Source: an uncultured Bacilli bacterium (GTDB lineage: Bacteria; Bacillota_I; Bacilli_A; RF39; UBA660). From it: a stretch of 64,000 nt of DNA. Both the position numbers and the translations under genes were made by a program. Numbering within the stretch: the stretch's first letter is position 1; each line of letters opens with the position of its first letter. Of the stretch, positions 27,327 through 36,549 are shown piece after piece. The notes below the pieces were generated by a model that ran no database searches, had not been told where the DNA came from, and worked only from the letters and a program-made list of their open reading frames with translations. Where the stretch lies: NCBI GenBank assembly GCA_934169415.1, contig CAKPNP010000001.1:33182-97181 (forward strand). Direction: 5' to 3'.

Positions 27327-27333
27327 ATGAAAT

Positions 27334-28044
27334 ATGACAGATATACATTCACATATTTTATATGATTTAGATGATGGATCTAGAAGTATAGAAGAAAGCA
27401 TTGAACTACTTAAAAAAATGTCTAGTGTAGGTTTTACTGATGTAATACTAACACCACATTATATTGAAAATAGTTCTTATAAAGCAGAGAATAAAGAAAA
27501 ACTATCTAAACTAGAAATTCTTAAAGAAGAAATACTTAAAAATAATATCAATATAAACATTTATTTAGGTAATGAAATATTTATTAATGATCATATAGTT
27601 GAACTAGTTAAAAGTGGTAAAATATATAGTCAAAATAATACTAATTATTTATTAATTGAATTTCCATTTCACAATCAAATATTAAATTTAGAAGATATAT
27701 TATATGAGATAAAAATAAGTGGATATACACCTATTATTGCACATCCTGAAAGATATACATATTTTCAAAAAGATTATAATTTAGTTAGAAAATTAAAAGA
27801 AGATGGAGTGTTATTCCAATCTAATTATTCAAGTATATTAGGTGATTATGGTTCTTCTAGTAAGAAATTAGTTAAAAAATTATTAAAAGATAAATATGTT
27901 AATTTTTTAGGAACTGATATTCATAGGATAGGTAAAACAAATGTTGTAGATAATTTTCCTAAAATAGTTAAGAAAATAAAAAAGATAACAGGTGAAGAAT
28001 ATTATAATCAAATAATTAGTAATTGTAATAAATTAGTAAGCTAG
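27334..28044 (+). CDS. PHP-type protein-tyrosine phosphatase (CpsB/YwqE)
   Basis: Manganese-dependent phosphatase that removes phosphate from the BY-kinase tail. The 236-residue PHP fold shows the metal-binding HSHILYDLDDGSR at the start, LTPHYI, a GNEIF strand, IAHPERY and the final GTDIHR. It completes the regulatory trio with the two preceding genes and is followed by a strong hairpin terminator, so the trio forms its own transcript. Confidence 0.92.
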   Translation: MTDIHSHILYDLDDGSRSIEESIELLKKMSSVGFTDVILTPHYIENSSYKAENKEKLSKLEILKEEILKNNININIYLGNEIFINDHIVELVKSGKIYSQNNTNYLLIEFPFHNQILNLEDILYEIKISGYTPIIAHPERYTYFQKDYNLVRKLKEDGVLFQSNYSSILGDYGSSSKKLVKKLLKDKYVNFLGTDIHRIGKTNVVDNFPKIVKKIKKITGEEYYNQIISNCNKLVS

Positions 28045-28062
28045 AGAAATCTAGCTTTTTTA
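28039..28062 (+). terminator. Terminator of the Wzz-kinase-phosphatase operon
   Basis: AGCTAGA and TCTAGCT pair over GAAA, followed by TTTTTT. Confidence 0.85.
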
Positions 28063-28134
28063 ATGTATTGGAATTTCATTAATTAAATTATAGATATATA
28101 ATGAATTTAGTAATGCCATATAGATATTTTAAGT

Positions 28135-28153
28135 CCTGCACTTTCAGTGCAGG
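28135..28153. repeat. Perfect GC-rich hairpin upstream of the acyltransferase
   Basis: CCTGCACT and AGTGCAGG form 8-bp arms around TTC with no T-run after it. A TTGACA (-35-like) begins 5 bases downstream at 28158, though no good -10 is seen. It could be an operator or an RNA hairpin. Confidence 0.6.
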
Positions 28154-28232
28154 GTGGTTGACAAAAAAACATTTTTGATACCATTAAAATGAAATTTTAA
28201 ATTTTAGTTAATGTAGTACAGGTGGTGTAAAA

Positions 28233-28757
28233 ATGTTTATATATTTATATAAAAAAATAAAGTTAAAAAAACTAAAGAACAAAGTAAAAAATGGTAATCA
28301 TAAAATTGAAATAGTTGGAAATTTTGAATGTACAACACCAGATAATATTAATTTAAAAGAATATATATATATTGGTCCAAACAACAAATTTTATGGTACA
28401 GGAAAAATATATATTGAAGAAAATGTTATCATTGGAAATGATGTAACAATTTTAACAACAAATCATAATTATGAAGGAGAATTAATACCTTATGATAGTG
28501 TTGCAATAAATAAAGATGTAACAATCCATGAAAATGTATGGATTGCATCAAATTGCTTAATACTTCCTGGAGTTGAAATAGGAGAAGGAGCTATCTTAGC
28601 AGGTGGTAGTGTACTTACTAAAAACATTCCACCATGTGAAATTTGGGGTGGAAATCCAGCTAAATTTATAAAAAAAAGAAATATTGAAAAATACTCAAAA
28701 CTAAAAAATGAAAAAAAGCAATATTTAAATTATAAGTGGAGTGATAAAATTAGATAA
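28233..28757 (+). CDS. Hexapeptide-repeat acyltransferase (maltose/galactoside O-acetyltransferase-like)
   Basis: A left-handed beta-helix O-acetyltransferase, likely acetylating a sugar of the surface polymer. The 174 residues include the hexapeptide-repeat turns (IYIEENVIIGNDVTILTTN), the catalytic-type His in TNHNYEGE, and the C-terminal NVWIASNCLILPGVEIG and ILAGGSVLTK and WGGNPAKFIKKR motifs. GGTGGTGTAAAA precedes the ATG. It lies between the regulatory trio and the ISAs1 element and is closed by its own terminator. Confidence 0.85.
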   Translation: MFIYLYKKIKLKKLKNKVKNGNHKIEIVGNFECTTPDNINLKEYIYIGPNNKFYGTGKIYIEENVIIGNDVTILTTNHNYEGELIPYDSVAINKDVTIHENVWIASNCLILPGVEIGEGAILAGGSVLTKNIPPCEIWGGNPAKFIKKRNIEKYSKLKNEKKQYLNYKWSDKIR

Positions 28758-28765
28758 AAAAATAA

Positions 28766-28799
28766 AAAAAGTCTATGTAATTACGTATTAGACTTTTTT
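28766..28799 (+). terminator. Terminator after acyltransferase
   Basis: AAAAAGTCTA and TAGACTTTTTT arms; the loop itself contains the small palindrome GTAATTAC. Confidence 0.75.
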
Positions 28800-28816
28800 G
28801 CACTATCCATTTTTTA

Positions 28817-28825
28817 CAAAACTTG
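28817..28825. repeat. Target-site duplication, left copy (ISAs1 element)
   Basis: CAAAACTTG occurs here and at 30094-30102, directly outside the two terminal inverted repeats. Confidence 0.85.
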
Positions 28826-30093
28826 TATGGCAATCGCTTAAAAATAATTAAAAAAAAGTGTAAAAAAAAGTAAATAAGTAACCAAATAATAGAAGAATAA
28901 GCTACAATTATACTAGGAGATGGTATAGATGAGTTTATTTGAACAATTTGAAGTATTAGAAGATCCAAGAGATATAAGAGGAAAAAAATATAAATTAATA
29001 GATATTCTAATAATGACAATTTATGCAATACTATGTGGATAAACAGATTATGTTAATATTACATATTTTATGAAATTAAAAGAAGAATATTTCAATGAAT
29101 TATTAGGATTAAAAAATGGGACACCATCACATGATTGTCTATCAGATTTATATGCTCAAATAGATAGTAAAAAGTTTATGGAAATCTTTATTGAATGGAT
29201 AAGCGAGATAGTAAAAAATAAAACAGGTAAAAAATAAGTATCGACGGAAAAGCAGTAAAAAGTGCAACAAATAAAATAGAAGGTGGAAATATACCATATA
29301 TAGTTTCTGCCTTTTTAGGAGATATAGGTATTTCAATAGGCAAGTAAAAGTAGATGAAAAATCAAATGAAATAACAGCAATACCAGAATTGATAGATTTA
29401 ATAGATATTACAGGCGCAACTATAACAATAGATTCAATAGGAGTACAAGAAAAAAAAGTTAATAAAATAGTTGATAAAGGTGGGCATTATGCATTAAAAG
29501 TAAAAGAAAACCAAAGCAATTATTAAAAGATATAAAAAAGTATTTTAATAAACAATATAATTTATATGGTAATAAAAATATAAAATATTATAAAACAATA
29601 GGAAAAGATCATGGAAGAAGTGAAATTAGAGAATATTTTTTATCATATGATGTGAGTTTAATAAGTGATAAGGAGAAGTGGAAAACGGTAAAAGCGATAG
29701 CATACACAAAAATCCAAACAATGATAAATGAAGAAATAACAATAACAGAAAATTATTACATTATTGATTATGAAATAGATATTAAAAGATTAGAAGAAGT
29801 AATAAGAGATCATTGGAATATTGAGTGTGGATTACATTGAAGATTAGATGTAATTCTAGATGAAGACCATTCAAGAAATAGAATTGGAAATAGTATCAAT
29901 AATCTATCAATACTAAGAAAGATTGTATTTAATTTAGCAAGTTTAGATGATAGTTTTGGGAAAGTACCTTTAAAAAGAAAATTAACTAATTATGTATTAG
30001 ATTTTTCAAAAATAGAAAGACTTATTTTTGAAGTAATACCAAATCTTAATGATTGTCAATAGATTTGTTTAATAATTTTAAGCAATTGCCATA
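28826..30093 (+). mobile_element. Decayed ISAs1-family insertion sequence
   Basis: A 1268-base element. Its ends are inverted repeats: TATGGCAATCGCTTAAAA on the left, and on the right the complement of TATGGCAATTGCTTAAAA (17 of 18 match). A 9-base target duplication, CAAAACTTG, flanks it on both sides. Clear ends beside a heavily broken transposase show that the element inserted as a whole and then decayed in place. Confidence 0.9.
28929..30062 (+). pseudogene. ISAs1-family transposase, multiply broken
   Basis: DDE transposase remnant. The pieces in order are the N-terminal domain (FEVLEDPRD and KLIDILIMTIYAILCG), then the catalytic region starting with VSIDGKAVKS, TIDSIGVQEK, KENQ, KDHGRSEIRE and the C-terminal LDVILDEDHSRNRIGNS motif. 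These are the hallmarks of ISAs1 transposases. It is interrupted by a TAA at 29040-29042, frameshifts near 29235, 29341 and 29515, and a TGA at 29838-29840 where related proteins have Trp (LHW). It cannot make an active protein. Confidence 0.9.
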
Positions 30094-30102
30094 CAAAACT
30101 TG
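30094..30102. repeat. Target-site duplication, right copy (ISAs1 element)
   Basis: CAAAACTTG; its TTG forms the first half of the -35 box of the next promoter. Confidence 0.85.
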
Positions 30103-30128
30103 ATTAAAATTATCATATTTGCTATAAT
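30100..30128 (+). promoter_or_regulatory. Promoter of the main polysaccharide gene cluster
   Basis: TTGATT (30100-30105), 17 bases, TATAAT (30123-30128). The -35 box straddles the junction of the IS target duplication. Confidence 0.7.
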
Positions 30129-30180
30129 ACATTTAGAAATTTTATGTTTATTTTTTATATAAAAAGGGGGGGAAGAAATT

Positions 30181-31305
30181 ATGTCAAAAAAAATAATGAT
30201 TTATGGTTGGTTTGGAGAAAATAATATAGGAGACGAGCTCCTTTTAAAAGCAATAATAAAATTGATAAAAAAAACAGATGAAAATTCTAAAATAATTGTT
30301 GCTGGAAGCAATCCTAAAAATATTAAAAAAAATCATAGTGAAGTAGATGTATCTATTTATGATTTTTACTTAAGTATTAAGCAATTAATTAAGTTATTAT
30401 TTAGAAATCCAATTAAATTTATTTATAATATGATTTCATCTGATATTCTTATTGTTCCAGGAGGTGGAGCAATTTCAGATTGGAATCTTGAATCAACAAA
30501 AAGAATGTTTTTTATGATAAATTTTTTTAGTTTAATGAAAAAGAAAATATATTTATTTGGTATGGGTGCAGGTCCCATAACAAATGAGAAAAATTATTCT
30601 TATTTTAAAAAAGTATTAGCAAAGGCATCATACATAACAGTAAGAGATGATTATTCAAAAAAAGAATTAGAAAAAATAGGATTAAGCAATGTTTATAAAT
30701 CCAAAGATTTAGTTTTAAACATGAATTTTAATTTAGAAAATAACTCAAAAGACAAAAAAGAAAAAATAGGTTTAATATTAGCACCAGTATGTGTTAACAA
30801 TGAAAAAATATTTAATAAATTTGTCAAAGAAATTACTAAATTAATTGATAAACTACAAAATCAATATGAAGTTTCATTAATTCCATTTCAATATTCTTAT
30901 GATAAAATTTTATTGGATAAAATTGTTGAAAAAAAGAATGTTAATATATTATATGATTCAAATAATATATGGAGTTCATTAGATTATATAAAAGAACAAG
31001 ACATAATTATTGCAATGAGGTATCATTCAATAATACTAGGATTATTAAACGGAAAAAAAGTTGTTCCTATCATTTATCATCCAAAATGTAATGAGATATC
31101 AAATTTGTTTGAAATTCAACAATATTCCTCATATATTGGAGATGGAACAAATTGGAAAAAATCAAATATAGACTCGACAGACTTATATAAAAAAATTGCA
31201 AAAATAGATAATGATAATTTCTATAACAATAAAGTTAAAAAAATTACAAAAAAAATACAAAAAGAATGTTTAGAATTACAAATTTTAAAAGAAATATTAA
31301 AGTAG
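30181..31305 (+). CDS. Polysaccharide pyruvyl transferase family protein
   Basis: Adds a pyruvate ketal (from phosphoenolpyruvate) to a sugar of the surface polymer, as CsaB does for cell-wall polymers that anchor SLH proteins. The 374-residue protein begins IMIYGWFGENNIGDELLL, the family's hallmark. It also has the IVPGGGAISDW loop, YLFGMGAGPI, YITVRDDYSKKEL and the AMRYHSIILGLLNGKK motif near the end. A purine-rich AAAGGGGGGG site precedes the ATG. It is the first gene of the long cluster that runs to the Wzy gene. Confidence 0.88.
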   Translation: MSKKIMIYGWFGENNIGDELLLKAIIKLIKKTDENSKIIVAGSNPKNIKKNHSEVDVSIYDFYLSIKQLIKLLFRNPIKFIYNMISSDILIVPGGGAISDWNLESTKRMFFMINFFSLMKKKIYLFGMGAGPITNEKNYSYFKKVLAKASYITVRDDYSKKELEKIGLSNVYKSKDLVLNMNFNLENNSKDKKEKIGLILAPVCVNNEKIFNKFVKEITKLIDKLQNQYEVSLIPFQYSYDKILLDKIVEKKNVNILYDSNNIWSSLDYIKEQDIIIAMRYHSIILGLLNGKKVVPIIYHPKCNEISNLFEIQQYSSYIGDGTNWKKSNIDSTDLYKKIAKIDNDNFYNNKVKKITKKIQKECLELQILKEILK

Positions 31306-31312
31306 GTGAAAC

Positions 31313-32791
31313 ATGAAAAAAAAGATTTTAAAAACGATAGGTATTTTATCTATTTTAGTATTATTTGGAAAAGCATTGGGGTTGTTAAGAGAAGTTTTAA
31401 TTTCATATAGGTTTGGAGCCGGATATATTTCAGATGTTTATGTTTTTGAAGATGGCTTTGTAAATGCACTAAACTCAATTTTTTCAAGTATTATATCAAC
31501 AACATTTATTCCAATTTATATAAAAATGAAGAGTGATGAAAAAAACAAGTATATCAGTAATATATTTAGCATATTTGGATTTATAATATGTTTATTAATA
31601 ATATTATGTGAAATTTTTACTATTCCAATTTTAAAGGGATTTGTACCTGGATTTTTTAATTTATATAATATGACAGAGGTAATTTTAGTTACTAGAATAA
31701 TGTTAATTACTGTATTATTCGTTTTTATTGAAAACGTGTTAATTGCAATATTTCAAGCTAATGAATACTATTATTTTTCAGCATTACAGAGTATAATATT
31801 AAACGTCTCATTATTAATATTTTTAGTTTTTGGTTATAAATTTGGAATTATAGGAATTATAGTAACAAAAGTAATATCACATATAATAATTTTAATTTCA
31901 TTATATACAATTATAAACAAAAAAAGATTATATAATCCTAAATTAATATTTGAGCCAAAAGATGAAAATATAAAAAAAATGTTTAAATTATCTTTACCAG
32001 TTCTTATAGTTAGCATGATTTCACAATTAAATTATATTGTTGACAGAATAATGTCATCAATGCTTAATTCTGGAAGTATGACATTAGTAAGTTATTCTAC
32101 AACAATTACTATGCTTCCTTATTATGTAATTGGATATGCAGTTAACTCAACTTTTTTTACGGAAGTAAGTAGAGTACAAGATGATTCAAAAAAAATGAAT
32201 GAAGTTTTAATGAAACATTTAGAATATTTGAATAAAACAATAATTCCTACATGTATAGTTTTAGTTTTATTTTCGACTCAAATTGGATATATAATGTATG
32301 GTAGGGGAAACATGACTGAAAATAATATTATTACAATAGGAAAATTAATAGTATTTTATATACCAGGAATTTATATGTTCTGTATAAGGGATTTACTAAA
32401 TAGAATTTGTTATACAATACAAAAAACATATTTGATGTCCATATCTACTATTATAGGATTTATTATTAATATCGTATTGAATATAATACTAGTAAAAACA
32501 TTTGGTATTTATGGATTAGCAGTAGCGACAACATTTGGTTCATTTATATCTACATTTTTAATATATTTCTTACTTGTAAGGGGAAAATATATAAAATTAA
32601 GTTTTAATTTTTCTTTAAAAAGAACTATTAGATATATTATATCAATTTTAATAGCGTTTATTTTAAAAAAAATTTTTAAATATATTATTATTAATGAATT
32701 AATAACATATTTAATAGAAGTTATAATATCATTTATAATCATATTTTCTTATAATAATTTTAAGGAAATTAAGCAAATATTTGAAAAATAA
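31313..32791 (+). CDS. MurJ/MviN-like lipid-linked sugar flippase
   Basis: A 12-14-helix membrane transporter of the MOP superfamily that flips undecaprenyl-linked saccharides outward. The start KTIGILSILVLFGKALGLLREVLI and the RFGAGYISDVYVF segment are typical of MurJ-like proteins. At 492 residues it is slightly short. Inside a capsule cluster, between pyruvyltransferase and heptose genes, it probably acts as the Wzx-type flippase rather than the housekeeping lipid II flippase; that assignment rests on context. Confidence 0.82.
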   Translation: MKKKILKTIGILSILVLFGKALGLLREVLISYRFGAGYISDVYVFEDGFVNALNSIFSSIISTTFIPIYIKMKSDEKNKYISNIFSIFGFIICLLIILCEIFTIPILKGFVPGFFNLYNMTEVILVTRIMLITVLFVFIENVLIAIFQANEYYYFSALQSIILNVSLLIFLVFGYKFGIIGIIVTKVISHIIILISLYTIINKKRLYNPKLIFEPKDENIKKMFKLSLPVLIVSMISQLNYIVDRIMSSMLNSGSMTLVSYSTTITMLPYYVIGYAVNSTFFTEVSRVQDDSKKMNEVLMKHLEYLNKTIIPTCIVLVLFSTQIGYIMYGRGNMTENNIITIGKLIVFYIPGIYMFCIRDLLNRICYTIQKTYLMSISTIIGFIINIVLNIILVKTFGIYGLAVATTFGSFISTFLIYFLLVRGKYIKLSFNFSLKRTIRYIISILIAFILKKIFKYIIINELITYLIEVIISFIIIFSYNNFKEIKQIFEK

Positions 32792-32809
32792 AAAGGAAGA
32801 GGTATTTAT

Positions 32810-33823
32810 ATGATTATTACAAAAACTCCATTTAGAATGTCATTTTTTGGTGGCGGAACTGATATGGAAGAATATTTTAAAGAAAATGGTGGAGCAGTTA
32901 TTTCGACTACTATAGATAAATTTTGCTATGTAAATGTAAGACATTTACCAAGATTTTTCGATTATTCAACTGAATTGGCATATTCAAAAACAGAAAGAGT
33001 TAAAAGCGTAGAAGACATAGAACATCCATTAATAAGAAATGCAATGAAAATGTTAGACATGCATGAAATAAGATTAACATATGAAGCAGACTTACCAGCT
33101 AGATCAGGATTAGGAACAAGTAGTTCTTTCGCAGTAGGTACACTACTTGCATTCTATGCTCTAAAAGGAAAATATGCAGATAAAAAGAAATTAGCTGATG
33201 AAGCAATATATTTAGAAAGAACTCTATGTAATGAAGCAGGTGGCTGGCAAGATCAAATCGCCGCCGCATTTGGAGGATTTAATCGAATTGATTTTAGTAA
33301 AGATGGGTATGAAGTTAGGCCAATAGTAATATCTCCAGAAAGAAAAGAACAGTTAAATAAAAATTTATTAATGTTTTTTACTGGATTTACAAGATTTTCA
33401 TCAGAAGTTCAAAGAGCAAATAATCAAACAAGTATGGAAGAAAAAAAAGCAAAACTAGATAAAATGTATAAAATGGTAGACGAAGCAGAAGAAATTTTAA
33501 CTAACAAGAAGAGAAATTTAGATGATTTTGGGCGACTTTTAGATATGTCATGGAAATTAAAAAAACAAACTGGTAAAGCTGTATCAACATCAGCAATTGA
33601 TGAATTATATGAAAAAGGAATAGAGGCTGGAGCATTGGGTGGAAAATTATTAGGTGCTGGAGGTGGCGGATTTTTAGTTTTTTATGTTCAACCAGAAAAA
33701 CAAAAACAATTAATGAAAGCTATGAAAAATCTACTATATATTCCATTTGAATTTGACAATAATGGAACAACTATAATTCACTATTCACCTGAAGCATATA
33801 CTCCAGTAGAAAAGGAAAATTAA
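32810..33823 (+). CDS. hddA: D-glycero-alpha-D-manno-heptose 7-phosphate kinase
   Basis: GHMP kinase that phosphorylates D-glycero-D-manno-heptose 7-phosphate at C1, step 2 of the GDP-heptose pathway. The 337-residue protein has the N-terminal KTPFRMSFFGGGTDMEEYF, the ATP loop ARSGLGTSSSFAVGTL (about residues 98-113), and the GHMP C-terminal KLLGAGGGGFLVFYV. These match HddA-type kinases. The neighbours supply the phosphatase, guanylyltransferase and isomerase, completing the pathway. AGGAAGAGG precedes the ATG, and the next gene begins 1 base after the stop. Confidence 0.92.
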   Translation: MIITKTPFRMSFFGGGTDMEEYFKENGGAVISTTIDKFCYVNVRHLPRFFDYSTELAYSKTERVKSVEDIEHPLIRNAMKMLDMHEIRLTYEADLPARSGLGTSSSFAVGTLLAFYALKGKYADKKKLADEAIYLERTLCNEAGGWQDQIAAAFGGFNRIDFSKDGYEVRPIVISPERKEQLNKNLLMFFTGFTRFSSEVQRANNQTSMEEKKAKLDKMYKMVDEAEEILTNKKRNLDDFGRLLDMSWKLKKQTGKAVSTSAIDELYEKGIEAGALGGKLLGAGGGGFLVFYVQPEKQKQLMKAMKNLLYIPFEFDNNGTTIIHYSPEAYTPVEKEN

Positions 33824-33824
33824 C

Positions 33825-35120
33825 ATGAAAACAGTTATTATGGCTGGTGGAAAAGGAACAAGAATTTCATCTATTGCAAGTGATATTCCGAAGCCTATGA
33901 TTCCAATAGATGGAATACCAGTACTAGAAAGAGAAATTCATAATTTAAAAGAACAAGGTTTTACTGATATTATAATTACAGTTAGTCATTTAGGGAATAT
34001 AATAATGGATTATTTTGGAGATGGAAGTAATATATCTCCAGTAACTGGTGAAAAGTTTGGAGTTCATATCGAATATTTTTATGAAGAAATACCACTTGGA
34101 AATGCTGGGGCTTTATTTAAATTGAAAGATAAATTAACAGAGGATTTTCTTCTTTTAAATGCAGATGCCATTTTTGATATAGATTTTAATAGATTTGTAA
34201 ATTATCATAAAAAAATGAATGGATTAGTTACATTATTTACTCATCCAAATAATCATCCGTATGATAGTGGCTTAATTATTGCAAATAAAGAAGGAGTAGT
34301 AATACAATGGCTAGCAAAAGAAGATGAAAGACCAGTTTATTATAAAAACAGAGTTAATGCAGGATTGCATGTCATGTCTCCAAAAGTTTTAGAAATGGAG
34401 ATAAATACGCCGAAAATAGATTTAGACAGACAAGTACTAAAACCACTATGTTCAACTGGTAAAGTATATGTTTATGATAGCCCAGAATATGTTAAAGATA
34501 TGGGAACACCAGAAAGATATCATTTAGTAGAAGAAAATTTTAAAAATGGTGTTGTAGAAGGAAAAAATTTAAAAAATAAACAAAAAGCTATTTTTTTAGA
34601 TAGAGATGGGACCATTAATAAATTAGTTGCATTCTTAAAAAATATAGATGATTTCGAATTGATAGACGGTGTTGATGAAGCCATAAAATGTATGAATGAA
34701 TTAGGATATTTAGTAATAGTAACAACAAACCAACCAGTAATTGCAAGAGGTGACGTTACATTTGATGAGTTAGAATTAATACATAATAAAATGGAAACAT
34801 TACTTGGAAACAATGGTGCATACATTGATGCAATATACTATTGTCCTCATCATCCGGATAAAGGATTTGAAGGAGAAGTAAAAGAATTAAAATTTGATTG
34901 TGACTGTAGAAAACCAAAACCAGGTATGATATTAAAAGCAGCATCAGATTTTAATATTGATTTGCGCAATTCTTATATGGTTGGAGATACAATAAATGAC
35001 ATTATGGCAGGTAAAAATTCAAATTGTAAAACTGTATTAATTTCAAAAGAATATCAAAGCTTAGGTGAAGATTTATATTTTGAATCATTAACTGATTTTG
35101 CCAAATCACTAAATAAATAA
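33825..35120 (+). CDS. Fused heptose 1-phosphate guanylyltransferase and heptose 1,7-bisphosphate 7-phosphatase
   Basis: A two-domain enzyme. Residues about 1-230 are a nucleotidyltransferase of the HddC type (VIMAGGKGTRISSIASDIPKP, LLLNADAIFD), which would make GDP-D-glycero-D-manno-heptose. Residues about 245-431 are a GmhB-type HAD phosphatase: the DxD nucleophile in AIFLDRDGTIN, VTTNQPVIARG, a zinc loop YYCPHHPDKG to CDCRKPKPGM, and YMVGDTINDIMAG. The two activities are steps 4 and 3 of one pathway and are usually separate genes. The domain order places the later enzyme first. No internal start with a ribosome-binding site is seen between domains, so one polypeptide is likely. Confidence 0.88.
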   Translation: MKTVIMAGGKGTRISSIASDIPKPMIPIDGIPVLEREIHNLKEQGFTDIIITVSHLGNIIMDYFGDGSNISPVTGEKFGVHIEYFYEEIPLGNAGALFKLKDKLTEDFLLLNADAIFDIDFNRFVNYHKKMNGLVTLFTHPNNHPYDSGLIIANKEGVVIQWLAKEDERPVYYKNRVNAGLHVMSPKVLEMEINTPKIDLDRQVLKPLCSTGKVYVYDSPEYVKDMGTPERYHLVEENFKNGVVEGKNLKNKQKAIFLDRDGTINKLVAFLKNIDDFELIDGVDEAIKCMNELGYLVIVTTNQPVIARGDVTFDELELIHNKMETLLGNNGAYIDAIYYCPHHPDKGFEGEVKELKFDCDCRKPKPGMILKAASDFNIDLRNSYMVGDTINDIMAGKNSNCKTVLISKEYQSLGEDLYFESLTDFAKSLNK

Positions 35121-35134
35121 TTATAGGAGGAAAA

Positions 35135-35791
35135 ATGAAAAATTTAAATGAAAAATTAAAAAAGTACATAGATTTATTAATAGAAAGATATCCTAATTTA
35201 GAACAATGTAAAAGTTCTATTATAGAAGCATATTTTTTAATTGAAGAAACATATGAAAAAGGTGGCAAATTATTAATTGCTGGAAATGGAGGCTCAGCCG
35301 CTGATTCAGAACATATAGTTGGTGAACTAATGAAAGCATTTAAATTACCAAGGAAATTAAATGATGATTATAAAAAATCATTAACAAGTGTACATGAAGA
35401 AATGGGTACAATATTAGCAAATAATTTACAAGAATCATTGCCAGCTATTGCATTAGATGGTCATTTAGCATTATCAACAGCCTACATGAACGACTGTGAA
35501 CCATTACTATGTTTTGCACAACAAGTTAATGGCTTTGGAAATCAAAATGATATTTTTCTTGGAATATCAACTAGTGGAAATAGTAAAAATATTTTATATG
35601 CTGCAGTTACTGCAAAAGCAAAAGGATTAAAAGTAATAGGATTAACGGGAAAAAAAGATAGTAAATTGCTAGAATTATCCGATGTATGTATTAAGGCACC
35701 TGAATCAGAAACTTATATGATACAAGAATATCATCTACCAATTTACCACTGCATATGTTTAATGCTTGAAGATCATTTCTTTGGTGAATAA
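35135..35791 (+). CDS. gmhA: Sedoheptulose 7-phosphate isomerase
   Basis: Converts sedoheptulose 7-phosphate to D-glycero-D-manno-heptose 7-phosphate, step 1 of heptose synthesis. The SIS fold shows LLIAGNGGSAADSEHIVGEL (about residues 47-66), the FLGISTSGNSKNI phosphate loop, and GLTGKKDSKLLELSDVCIKAP. The C-terminus has YHLPIYHCICLMLEDHFF with the catalytic His. At 218 residues it carries an N-terminal helix longer than E. coli GmhA. TAGGAGGAAAA precedes the ATG. Confidence 0.92.
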   Translation: MKNLNEKLKKYIDLLIERYPNLEQCKSSIIEAYFLIEETYEKGGKLLIAGNGGSAADSEHIVGELMKAFKLPRKLNDDYKKSLTSVHEEMGTILANNLQESLPAIALDGHLALSTAYMNDCEPLLCFAQQVNGFGNQNDIFLGISTSGNSKNILYAAVTAKAKGLKVIGLTGKKDSKLLELSDVCIKAPESETYMIQEYHLPIYHCICLMLEDHFFGE

Positions 35792-35792
35792 A

Positions 35793-36530
35793 ATGGAAAA
35801 GCAAGAATTATTAAATACAAAAATTAATAATGTAGATATAAATGAAACGATAGATTATATTGAGAACTGTATAATAAATAAGAAGAAAAGTTATGTTGTA
35901 CCAATCAATGTAGATGTTGTAATGAAAATTGAAAAAGATCCATTATTAAAAGAAATTGTAGACAAAGCAGATTTGACATTAGTTGATGGAATGCCATTAA
36001 AGTGGATTTCAAAAATAAAAAAGAAACCGATAAAGGAAAAAATTTCAGGATCAGATTTAGTTCCTAAATTATGTGAAATTTCAGAAAAAAAAGGATATAA
36101 AATATTCATTATTGGTGGTAAGGATGGTATTGCTAATAAAGCAAAAATAAATTTGGAAAAAAAATATCAAAACATTAAAATAGTAGGAACATATGCTCCA
36201 CCATTTGGATTTGAAAAAGATAATGAAGAATTAAAAAAAATTAATAAAATGATTAGTGATGTTAAACCAGATTTACTATTTGTTTGTCTTGGTTGCCCAA
36301 AACAGGAAAAATGGATATATGAGAATTATAAGAAAAACGATGTAATAGTATATATTTGTGCAGGGGCAACAGTGGACTTTTTGGCAGGAAATATAAAAAG
36401 AGCACCTAAATGGATGAGTAATATAGGACTTGAATGGTTTTACAGATTTTTAAAGGAACCTAAAAGATTATTTAAAAGATATTTTATTGATGATATAAAA
36501 ATTATAAAGTTAATAAAAAAATATAAATAA
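35793..36530 (+). CDS. WecG/TagA/CpsF-family glycosyltransferase
   Basis: A GT26-type glycosyltransferase, related to TagA (adds ManNAc to lipid-linked GlcNAc in teichoic acid linkage units) and WecG. The 245-residue protein has the catalytic Asp region TLVDGMPLKWISK, IFIIGGKDG, FVCLGCPKQEKWI, GATVDFLAGNIKRAPKWMS, and the C-terminal membrane-association tail LEWFYRFLKEPKRLFKRY. ATG 35793 follows GGTGAATAA, overlapping the gmhA end; an upstream TTG is less likely. It probably adds the second sugar after the priming transferase. Confidence 0.88.
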   Translation: MEKQELLNTKINNVDINETIDYIENCIINKKKSYVVPINVDVVMKIEKDPLLKEIVDKADLTLVDGMPLKWISKIKKKPIKEKISGSDLVPKLCEISEKKGYKIFIIGGKDGIANKAKINLEKKYQNIKIVGTYAPPFGFEKDNEELKKINKMISDVKPDLLFVCLGCPKQEKWIYENYKKNDVIVYICAGATVDFLAGNIKRAPKWMSNIGLEWFYRFLKEPKRLFKRYFIDDIKIIKLIKKYK

Positions 36531-36549
36531 TAAGTTGGAGATGTAATAA

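Noticed and set aside
29838..29840. TGA at a Trp position of the transposase, as if TGA coded for Trp
   Set aside because: The same gene has TAA stops and frameshifts, and host genes (map, ecfA2, one glycosyltransferase) end with TGA. A TGG to TGA mutation in a pseudogene explains it; the genetic code is standard bacterial.
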